Below, one piece after another: positions 1 to 9,848 of a stretch of DNA of 64,000 bases (positions are counted from its first letter, which is position 1; each line of letters begins with the position of its first letter). Source of the DNA: Trichobilharzia regenti (Eukaryota; Platyhelminthes; Trematoda; Strigeidida; Schistosomatidae); NCBI GenBank assembly GCA_944472135.2, contig OX235265.1, positions 87,824,984 through 87,888,983 on the forward strand. Reading direction: 5' to 3'. A program made the position numbers and the translations under genes. Under the pieces are notes generated by a model, which saw only the letters and a program-made list of their open reading frames with translations, searched no databases and was not told where the DNA came from.

Positions 1-195
1 GCAAGCCTTCCGTTTTGCTTGCAGAATACGTTGCGTGCCTCTCTTCAACAATGATGACTTTCTTTCGGGTTGTGTTGTGACTAAAGCGACTGTATCCGAG
101 ACTACTGTATGAATAATCCTTTTCACCACTTCCCGGAGTTCATCCACGGATCGCTCATCCCATGCTAAGGGCCAGTCTGCGTCGGACAAGAGCCT

Positions 196-951
196 TCACG
201 TTTCACCATAGTCAGCCTTGCTGTGACACAAACATGGTCGCGTAACGTACCAATGCAAGTGCTCACAGAGAACGAGATCGAAACGTATGGCTGCATGGTC
301 ACCACTGCCTAGAGGAGTCATGATCTGGACATTTTCGACGAGTAGTTGGTCACTAGTTAGAATATAATCTAGTTTTGATGACTTTCCACTAGGGCCCCAC
401 CTAGTGTCGTCTCCAACATTCTCAGTCAGTCCCGTGTTTCGAATAGTTTGCAGTAGATTTCGGCCAAATTTTCCCTTAGCATACCTCGAGCCAAGGTTCA
501 GTGATGGAGCATTGAAATCTCCAGCTATGGTGATTTGGTCGTAACCCAAATCTCGTATTCCTGTGATAGTGCTGAGCAGTAGCTGATTGTGCTCTGCCCC
601 ACAGGTGGGAGATCGGTAGATGCCACCCAGTAAGTGCTTGGTGTGGCCTACGGTGAAATGACACCATATGGAGTCTGGGAGTTCGATAAGTGGTGGGTCC
701 GTTGCGCGCACACATTTAAGTTGCCTATCAAAGTATATAGCAACTCCCCCTCCTTCCTTATTATTCCTGTCTCTCCTAACCAGAGCCATATCACCGATAC
801 TGATTTCGTTGTCGGCGATATTGGGGGTTAGCCACTTTTTAGTGAGAATGATCATTTTCAGTTGTACGTGTGATAGGAGATTTCGGAATTCACCTACTTT
901 TCCTCTTAGCCCCCTCACATCGCTATATAGGCAGCTGACAGTGAGTCTCAC
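196..951 (-). pseudogene. Endonuclease domain of CR1 copy A ORF2, truncated
   Basis: The 251-residue frame is an apurinic-type endonuclease/exonuclease/phosphatase domain of a non-LTR retrotransposon. It shows the start SDVRGLRGK, GDFNAPS near residue 142 and the terminal SGDHA. The motif-II region reads ILTKKWL where copy B has ILTETWL, so the metal-binding glutamate is lost here. The frame ends at a TGA after KADYGET, where copy B continues into the reverse transcriptase. Both changes mark a dead copy. Confidence 0.85.
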
Positions 952-1141
952 AGTCTCAGTGTGTTGTGGGGTAGTTGACGTGAAGCTGTTTGCTGATGAA
1001 GCCGATGGAACCAGCCCATTGTAGTTTTTTCCATGGATTTAGGCAGGACACTTGGGTGACACAGACTGTTATTCTCAGAAGTGCATCGCCCTAGTGTCAC
1101 TGAAGCTTGGGGATGTATCAAAGCCTCAGTTCGCTGCCTCC

Positions 1142-2703
1142 TTATGGTTCGGGGTCTGCTTTCGCAGCATCGGATATGTCCTCCCATTTTCCCTTGGTTT
1201 CATACCACGATTGAAGTGCTATTGCCAACTGCTCCGGGAAGTTGAATGTGACACCTAGCAGCTTTGGAGGGCTGCTCAATGTGAGATGGGCGTGCGTGGT
1301 AGTCGGAAAATGGAGATGGCTCCAGAAGCGCCAGGGGCCATCTGAGATGACAGCCATCTCCATTGCTGTACGTCGTGTGTGTGTTTTTCACAAGCAGTGC
1401 CGGTTTCCGGCTACGGAACACCGTGTACCACCATAGAGTTACAAAGCAACAGCTCTGGTGACTCCCTCACCATTTGTCCGTTAGTCCATGGTCTGTCATA
1501 TCTCGCCCATTTGTGGGAACTTCTGTCCATGGCTAGTACCTGCTCCATTAATAGTACTCTTTCGGCCTCTTCGGCAGAGTCCAGCGTAACCCTTAATGTG
1601 GGTGACTTACCCTGAGGTGTGTGGGCGCCCCTGTACAACCTTCACAATTTCGCTGAGCTAATTTTCATAACTAATTTATTGCACAAGTTGGACCACTGTT
1701 CCTGATCATACAGGGCCGTTGTTCAAGTAAGCTATCCTTGCTCATAGGTACGTGAAAGAGTATAAGAGAATTAGACCGACTAACCTCAGACTTAGGTTTG
1801 GCCTTTTTGCTACTGGCATTCATTTGCAGCGTCACCAACTTTAGGTTTCATTAGGTTCTGGCCAGCCTTTGCTGTGTTGCCAAGCTTGCTAGTGGATGCA
1901 AGTGGTGCTTTGTAATTCTATTTTTCCCTTATGTTGTGGGTGCAACCTTGACAATCTTCACCTCGTGAAAACTGGCATTAAAGAGACAGTTGCATCTAGG
2001 AAAATTTTCTTTTCGACGGAGTGATCATCAAAATTGGCATTTCCGTTCAGCAGGACTGGAGCGTCCTTCTTACTGTCTGTACCAAGTTTTGGCAGTGTGA
2101 TGTTAGCAGGTGGGGAGCTGCATGAGACTGTGTTGGGACACAAGAGTGGTGTATTGTTTCTGCTATCCGCAGACACTCTATGTGAGACTATGCCAGGGCG
2201 ACGAAGTGGATAGATTTACCAAAACCATGGGCATGGGTTATTTTTCATAAACTTGTAGTATGCTGTCGGTACCTCTTTGTCACAATGGCAGTGCACCCAC
2301 CGTCTGCGAAAATTGCATTCAAACGCTGAGTCAGTTTCAGAAACGATAACATTACACGCCTGACATTCGTCTCCTTTCCTTGATGACGTTTCGAGGTCCT
2401 ATGACGTCTTGAGTATTTCCTTTTTGTTTTACCGTGTTTCACACACTGGCCTTCATTTGATGCAGGCGTAGTATCCTGTGCACCAGGTATTGCCTGTGCC
2501 GTTTCAGTGCTAGACCGTGGCAATGCAGGCGTAGTATCAGGACAGACGAGACCTGCACGAGTCTTTATGATGGGTATGCGGGAAGGGGTTGACGTCCCTG
2601 GGTTTTTCCCTTCTCTGGCTGAAGCCCCTGTGACTCTGTATAAAGAGTATGGAGTTTTAGTGTCTTTTCTAAGGCCACTTTCGATAACCATATTAACAAT
2701 CAC
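1142..2703 (-). pseudogene. ORF1 of CR1 copy A, broken
   Basis: This is the counterpart of ORF1 at 8138-9628. The N-terminal part (2245-2703) matches copy B up to the basic region before the zinc finger. A frameshift then puts the finger out of frame, and one of its expected cysteines reads as arginine. The C-terminal part reopens at 1142-1363 and ends at a TAA at 1142-1144, after a WYETKGKW-like segment. That stop matches the one reached in copy B after correcting its frameshifts, so it probably marks the true ORF1 end. No function is expected. Confidence 0.7.
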
Positions 2704-3092
2704 TGTGACTCATGCTATATACGAACAAGAGAGCGACAGTGTCCACCCACAAGAATAAGAATAAGACTGAAAAAGTGTAAGGCAAGGAAATGAAAAGGTT
2801 TTTGACTTTACCTAGTACTTTCTGAATGATCGGCTTCACGGCAATCACGTGGTAGACCAACAAGTCTTGTTTATCTGAACAAGTGAGGAAGATGATGTTA
2901 CAAAAGTGGCACCTGAAGCTTTGGCAGTAGTTCGAGACAGCTGGACTTACCACACAGAGATTCAATATGTAAGTAATTGTTAACTTTAATTCACCGGCTA
3001 AGGAGATCAGATTTTCTAAGCGAGTGATTCACAAAATAGGTATTTTCCGGTAAGAGAGAAAAAAGCCGGTCGTATTCAAGGGGCGCACAATT

Positions 3093-4137
3093 ATCATTAC
3101 AATTGTCACAGAAATATCACCTCAGCGAAGAAATAGCCAGTGAGCATGTTATTCGAGTTGGGATATTTCCCTGGGAGGCGAACTGCAGGGTATAAATCTG
3201 CAGGGTTTTTATGAGTTACGTCCAGTGAAACACTTATCTGCTTAACATTAGAACGCTTTACTGTGATATTTGGGACCAATCGAGGTATGCAGTCAAAAAG
3301 TCTAGTTTCGTCTGATAATCCATTGTCTTCCTCTGAATATCAGGCAGCGTTCAAGCCACCTAAGAGGCAAGAACACACCAACGACCCAGGAACGCTCAGC
3401 TGGAAAGTCAGGAGAATCACGTAAGTGGCATTATTCCTGTAGCTTGAGGTAAGTCCACAGAATTATTGGCCGCAGCATTCGTCACTGAACATTGGATGCT
3501 GACCCTCACTCCTTAAGTCAATTGTTTAGCTGAAGGCTCCCGACCAATCATCCACGCCATTTGGTACACCATCTTGTCAAGTCTGCTCATTCATGCACGA
3601 TCCCTAGCTACTTAAGCAATCACATCACGCTCCGATATGGTCCTGAAATGTAACTCGTAATTTGGACGGTTAATTCTGGTGTTTTGCTTCGCCTTTGGTC
3701 TACGCGGAAAGAATAATAAAGTTATGCATATTAGATCTTGCGCTAGTATACTTCGTACTATCCGTGAACCTCAATATCTTCATCCTCTATAATCTCATGA
3801 AAAAGTATATTCACTGAAGTATTGTGACATTAAACAACTCAGCGATCGACTGACCGAGTATCAGCCATTCAGATCGCTCATTAAACGAAATGAATCATAA
3901 CGTCAACCCTACACTCATCTGAACCCTTGCCTCATCAGGGTGAAACTAACATCCATTCAAAATACTGAGCTTTATTGGTTGGTTTAAGGTCATTTGCAGG
4001 TAATATCTGTTCTTCCCTGATGCCTAAATAGTATTTCATAAATATACGGTCCCTTTTCCAAGAAAAATTTCCAGCTATGGAATTTTGTATTCTCAAGCAT
4101 AAGTGATTATTTAAAATGCGTAGTAGTGATAAGATAT
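3093..4137. other. No gene recognised; holds one unnamed repeat
   Basis: Apart from the repeat at 3465-3725 I see no coding stretch, RNA gene or transposon motif. Confidence 0.4.
3465..3725 (+). repeat. Unnamed dispersed repeat, copy 1
   Basis: This stretch resembles 15140-15400 in the same orientation. Shared landmarks are CGATCCCTAGCTA, CTAAGCAATCA and the following GGTCC..AAATGTA..TCGTA block, at matching spacing. No protein motif, terminal repeat or tRNA-like box was seen, so the class is unknown; a fragment of an LTR or a non-autonomous element is possible. Confidence 0.55.
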
Positions 4138-4550
4138 TAGATGGTTACAAACTATTGGCAGGAAGCCTTGCTCGACATAGGTTTCGTGCTAGTTGGCACT
4201 CATCAGCAAGGTGTATCTGCAACTTTAGGGGGACTTATGTCCCTTCAAAGATTCGAACTCCAGTCATCCAGTGTAGCAGTCAGATAAGTTGTCACCGGGC
4301 TGTTCTAACTCGCGGTTGATACGAGTTTGTTCAAGGTTGCAGATGTGTCTTGCTGATGAGGAGCAGCCAGCACAAAACCTAGGTCCCAGGCTTCCTACTG
4401 ATTGCCTTCAACCATCTACCATCAACAGTTAAAGGTGTGCCATGATAGCGAGCCACCTACAAGGGTGGTCACACTGCAAACGTGGTTTGATAGAATTCGG
4501 TCTGCACCAAAGATAGGACTAGACGCATTGGACCAGTTACTAACTAGTTT
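4138..4550. mobile_element. Foldback SINE family 3, copy at 4.1 kb
   Basis: Imperfect inverted arms at about 4138-4223 and 4336-4419 (GGAAGCCTTGCTCGACATAG on the left, its reverse complement with changes on the right) surround a tRNA-like middle with ATTCGAACTCC on the plus strand near 4252. The arms hold the pattern TTGCTGATGAG..GCAC GAAA.CCTA..GAGCAAGG, which resembles a hammerhead ribozyme core. A tail with TCTGCACCAAAG..GGACTAGACGCAT follows and recurs at 39.7 and 41.7 kb. Probably a non-autonomous retroposon. Confidence 0.6.
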
Positions 4551-6384
4551 ACATTCAAAAAGGTAGTAAGAAAAGGGGTGGTTATTCCAACCCATTTGAA
4601 GTAACCAAAGAAAAGTTTGTGGAGAATTAGTTAAACCAGAACAAGAAAAATATGATAAAAAGACTGATGGATCACAGCAAGAAACATCCACACGAAATTC
4701 AACACAGTTTCTGAAAGGATCATAACTTTTGCCGATAACGGTATAAGGCGAATTTGCTGTAGCCCGAAGACAGCTCTTTAGAACTCAGAATACTATTTTA
4801 TGTATATAATAACCAACTCGATATTAACGCAAGCAGTATTAAAAGACCAACGGTAAGTCGAAGGTTTATTAATCAATCGAGTATAAGCCAGCAAGTTAAT
4901 CACACAGCAGCTTGACCATGTGATTCACAGTTGATTACTACCAATGCACCAAAGTCTGTAAATAACGTCAGCGTAATACACATTGCTCCGGTCTTCTGTC
5001 CACGATCAAACGTCTAGGTCACGACAGGGAATGTCACGAACAGGGAACCTGTTCGAACAAAAAGGTTTATACAATGCCCACTCAGTGTCCAACAACATTG
5101 GCACCTGTGTAAACAATCTGGGCAAGACTTAGAACAACTGGTTATCGTTAAATTACCAGGATATTTTAACTCATCAATTATTTCTAAACATGGGAAGCTA
5201 TTGCAACTATTTGTTGCTCAAAGTCCTCCTCTGGAATGTCTGAGAAATAGAAATGGGCAACCTGACTGCTATCTTGCGCTTGACAGCGTATGGAAGAACG
5301 TAATTCTTGACGGAAGGGAACATCGTACACTCTGTAAGCAGAAAGTCAGTCATCGTGGAACTGTACCCAGTTTTATTCCTGATTTTCCTCTCAGTCTGTC
5401 GAAAAGTTATTGGCATTCGGTACGTATCTACTCTAATCACGTATTACGAAAAACCGACAAATGCCATCCAATTGGCTAACAACCTGCAGATCCCAGTTAC
5501 TCAGTCTTCTCATGCAGTTGCACAAAACAGACATCTGCTGGCACTTAAAAGTCCATTATTTTACTATACAATATTCTTCCAAAGTGCCTTAGGTTTCAGC
5601 GAATTTATAAAGTGTGGTGACCATCACAGTGTATCACCGACGATATGATGATGGAATCCAAGGGTTGCATCTGTGAACTTCCCGTCATTGCTACCTGATT
5701 AGTATGCATAACACAATCTCAAGACTTACCACCAGAAAGGATCTACATTATCCTAGGCTAAACTTTAACTAAGTAACTCATAGGACTGCTAAAATAAGGG
5801 CGCGGTCTTGATTCTTTCCTCCAGAGTTTTAACCAGTGAAGTTCACTGAGAGCTGACATTGGGGCTGGTTCAGAATTTGTCAAGCTAAAGGGAAAGCTAA
5901 GTCAACATGAGGAAAGGGATACTTCGTGAATATCTATCCGAGAAGCAGATTAATTCAGGGGGTTGAAAATTATTTCTGTCAATGTCCATTCCAGATTCTT
6001 AATTTTTATATAAATCCTTTTCTCGCGTTTGCTTATTCTGCGTAGGAGCACTTGTCTCCTCACTTGTTATGTGGTCAGCATTCTTACCTTACACTCACTC
6101 TTTTCTATCACCGTTCACTTGATACCCTGTATACTCTCCTGGCACCCCTTTTTCCAGAGTATTTTCGACTTAAGTGAAAAGTCGAACCACAAAACATGAA
6201 ACAAAATTCACTACATCACCGCTGTCCTTCTGTGAACCATAGATTCTTTAGAAAATTACCTACATATTCCTCTTTTGATCAAGTTTGGCAGGTCTGTAAC
6301 AGCTCAGGAGACATATTTTTGCAATGAAATTCCCTAGAGATTTATGATCGGTCCAATACAACAAGAAGAGTATCAGGAAATTAA
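4551..6384. other. No feature recognised
   Basis: About 1.8 kb of AT-rich sequence. Short open frames around 5.2-5.65 kb overlap on both strands and show no motif, splice pattern or similarity to other parts of the window. Confidence 0.4.
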
Positions 6385-7740
6385 AAGGCTTTATGCTCCT
6401 GTCCATTCCAAGCAAAATACTAAGCCGCATCATCCTGGAGAGAATCAAACCAGCCCTAGATGAAAAACTTCGACCGCAACAGGTCAGATTCAGGAGAAAC
6501 AAGTCATGTATTGATCAAATTGCCACACTACGAATCATCACTGAACAAAGCTTAGAATGGCCGTCAGTCACCTCTCTATCTCAACTTCATCGACTTTGAA
6601 AAGGCCTTCGACAGACAGCGTCGATCGAGAGGTGATTTGCCAACTACTTCGCTACTACTGTGGGGTGCCATCGACAATTATACATCTCACCCAACAGTTA
6701 TACGACAATTCTGCATGCCAAGTAATCTACAACGGGAAACTTACGGAAGCCTTCAAAGTGAGGACGGGAGTGAGACAAGGCTGCCTACTATCACCAATGA
6801 TCTTCCTGATTGCAGTAGATTGGATAATGCGACAGACAACGGGCGATGGGGAAACAGGCATAAAACGGACTCACACAAAAAACTTGGGGGATCTGGACTC
6901 CGCCGATAACATGTACATGTCTGATTTCCCACAAACTGGAAGATATGCAAGTCAAAAGCGACAAACTGGCAGAAGAAGCCTCCAGAGAAGATAGGAATTC
7001 AGGTGAACATAGAGAAAACAGAGGTGATGAAAATTCCTCGCCAACACCAATAGCAACAACAACAACAGACAACAATCAGCCGGCATAAATGGGAGGAACC
7101 TGAAAGAAGCAACCTCCTTCCCCTACCCACCTACCTGGGAAGCATCGTTTCAACTACAGGCGGACGGAAGTGACGAGAATACCAAAGCCAGAATTGGAAA
7201 AGCAAGACAAGCTTTCATTACCCTTAAGTCTGTGTGGAGGTCAACAGTACTCAGCATGAAAATGAAAATAAGATCCGGATTTTCAACTCCAATGTGAAGT
7301 CAGTGCAACTCACTATACGGATGAGAGACCTGGCGAGTCATAAGGAGCATCTCAAACAAACTTCAGACCTTCATCAACAGTTGTCTTCGCTCAATACTCA
7401 AGATCAGATGACCGGCCAGAAAAGGTCAGCAACGGGGATCTGTGGAAGCGAACCAACCAGGAACCGATTTTCAAACAAATAGGCAGGAAGAAATGGAGAT
7501 GGATTGGTCACACCCTGAGGAAGCCATCAAGCGTCATCACTAGACAAGCCCTCGAGCGGAACCCGGATGGGAAGCGGCGATTTGATCGTCAGTGCAAGGG
7601 TGACTTAGAGGAGGTCACGCGAGGAAGAGATGAAAGCATGTGGGCAGACTTGGAGTGGAGTGAAAAAGATGGCAGAAAACCGAAGGTAATGGGGGTGCGC
7701 AGTTGAAGCCCTATATTCCTCTAGGAACTAAAGGAAATAA
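6385..7740 (+). mobile_element. RTE-type LINE fragment (reverse transcriptase C-half)
   Basis: Broken frames at 6393-6599 and 6557-6994 align with the intact RTE copy at 52129-53433: LLSIPSKILSRIILERIK, then FEKAF-like residues, then GVRQGCLLSPMIF. The catalytic FADD is degraded (the frame reads SADNMYMSDF). The C-terminal zone at 7180-7735 carries the SIVSTT, KIRIFN and RRWRWIGHTLR-like landmarks with several frameshifts. The end GGAACTAAAGGAAATAATAA matches the RTE 3' end. It is 5'-truncated and dead. Confidence 0.85.
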
Positions 7741-8137
7741 TAATAATAAAAGGCGCGCTCCTTGAATACGACGTGCTTTTTCCTCTCTTACCGGAAAATA
7801 CCAATTCTGTGAATTATCCGTTTGGGAAACCTGATCTTCCTAGCCGGTGAATTTAATTCAACCATTACTTACATAGTAAATCTCTGTGTGGTAAGTCCAG
7901 CTGTCTCGAACTACTGCCAAAGCTTCAGGTGCTACTTTTGTAGCAGCATCTTCCTCACTCGTTCAGAGAAACAAGACTTGTTGGTCTACCACGTGATTGC
8001 CGTGAAGCCGATCATTCAGAAAGTACTAGGTAAAGTCGAAAACCTTTTCTTTTCCTTGCCTTACACTTTTTCAGTCTTATTCTTGCTCTTTTGGTTAGAA
8101 ACTGTTGCTCTCTTAGACGTACATAGCATAATTTATA

Positions 8138-9628
8138 GTGATTGTTAATATGGTTGTTGAAAGCAGCCTTAAAAAAGCCACTAGAATACCGTACTCTGTA
8201 GTCACAAGGGCTTCAGCCAGGGAAGGAAAAAATCCAGGGATTTCAACCCCTTCCCGCATACCGATCCTAAAGACTCGTGTAGCTTTAGTCTGCCCTGATA
8301 CAACGCCTGCATTGCCACAGTCTAGTACTGAAACGGCACAGGCAATACCACAAGGACAGAATTCTACACCTGCATCAACTGTAGGCCAGTGTGTGAAACA
8401 CATCAAGCCTAAAAGGAAACGTTCAAGACGTCATAAGACCTCGAAGGCGTCATCAATGAAAGGGGATGAATGCCAGGCGTGCAGCATCACAGTTTCTAAA
8501 ACTGATTCAGCGTTTGAATGTAATTTTTGCAAACGATGGGTGCACTGCCGTTGTGACAAAGAAGTACCGAAAGCATACTATGAGTTTATGAGAAATAACC
8601 CATGCCCATGGTTTTGGTACGTGTGTCCACTTTGTCGCCCTGGCATAGTCCCACAAAGCGTGTCTGCGGATAGCAGAAATAACATGCTCTTGTGCCCCAA
8701 CACAGTATCATGCAGCTCCCCCCTGCTAAACTCGCACTGCCGAAACTGGTCAAAGACTTAAAGAAGGACACACCAGCCCTACTGACTGGAAATGCCAATT
8801 CTCACAAGGTGAAGATTAGCAAGGTTCCATCCACATCAAGGGAGGGCAAAATTACAAAGGCACCACTTGCATCCACTAGCAAGCCTGGCAACACAAAAAA
8901 GGCTGTCCAGGTACCGACGAAGCCTAATGTTGCTAATGATGCAAAGGACTGCAAGAAGCCGAAGGCAAAACCTAAGTCTGAGGGTAGTCGGTCTAACTCT
9001 CTCATCCTCTTTAACGTACCTGTGAGCACGGATAGCTTGCTCGAACAACGGGCCCTGTTTGATCAGGAACAGTGGTCCAACCTGTGTGGCAAACTAGGTC
9101 TGAACATTAGTTCAGCAAAACTGTGCAGACTGTACAGGGGTGTCCACACGCCTCAGGGTAAGCCACCCCCATTACGGGTTACACTGGACTCTGCCGAAGA
9201 GGCCGAAAAAGTACTGTTAATGGCTCAGGTACTAGCCCTGGACAGAAGTTCTAACATAAGAGCGCGGCAAGATAGACCATGGGCCGTCAGAAATATGGCG
9301 AGGGAGTCACCGGAACTGATGCCTTCCACCTCTATGGTGGTACACGGTGTTCCGGAGCTGGAAACCGGCACTGCTTGTGAAAAACACATGCACGACGTAC
9401 AACAATGGAGATGGCTGTCATCTCAGATGGCCCCTGGCGCTTCTGGAGCCATCTCCATTTTCCGACTACCTCGTCCCGCTCATCTAACATTGATTAACTC
9501 TCCAAAGCTGCTGTGTGTCACATTCAACTCCCCGGAGCAGTTGTCCATATCACTTCAACGGTGGTATGAGACCAAGGGAAAAATTGGAGGACACATCCGA
9601 TGCTGTGAAAGCAGACCCAGAAATATAA
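8138..9628 (+). pseudogene. ORF1 of CR1 copy B, PHD-like zinc finger, two frameshifts
   Basis: CR1-type LINEs encode an ORF1 protein thought to bind element RNA; PHD-like fingers are known in some. The frame opens at 8138 with a basic, Ser/Thr-rich N-terminus. A PHD-type Cys/His cluster spans 8471-8637 (CQAC, then FECNFCKRWVHCRC, then CPLC). Comparison with copy A indicates a 1-nt deletion in the C-run near 8720 and a 1-nt insertion near 9585; with both corrected the frame ends at TAA 9626-9628, as in copy A. Between them lies LILFNVPVS..LDSAEEAEKVLL, which looks like an RRM-like fold (inference). Without correction the second segment continues to 9783. Confidence 0.7.
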
Positions 9629-9848
9629 GGAGGCAGCAAACTGAGGCTTTAATACGACCCCAAGCTTCGGTGACACTAGAGCGATGCAGCTCTGAGAATA
9701 ATAGTCTGTGTCTCCCAAGTGTCCTGCCTAAATCCATTGAAAAAAACTACAACGGGCCGGTTCTATCGGAATCGGCCAACTAGTTCCAACATCAAGTCCC
9801 CCACCAGCAGACGGTTTCACGTCAACTACCCCACAACACTCTGAGGTT

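Larger units (their letters stand above)
1..3092 (-). mobile_element. CR1-type LINE, copy A (decayed, runs off the window edge)
   Basis: Read on the minus strand, the element starts near 3092 and runs to base 1, where the window cuts it inside the endonuclease region. The same leader, ORF1 and endonuclease occur in the opposite orientation at 7750-12965, so the two copies define one family. Both leaders share the stretch read as CTTACCGGAAAATACC and a short leader reading frame (minus 2693-2965 here, plus 7822-8148 there). Copy A has frameshifts and stops and is a fossil. The family assignment rests on the endonuclease plus CR1/jockey-style reverse transcriptase of copy B and the PHD finger of ORF1. 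Confidence 0.85.

Noticed and set aside
5201..5648. Overlapping frames on both strands near 5.4 kb
   Set aside because: No motif, no splice pattern, no recurrence in the window.
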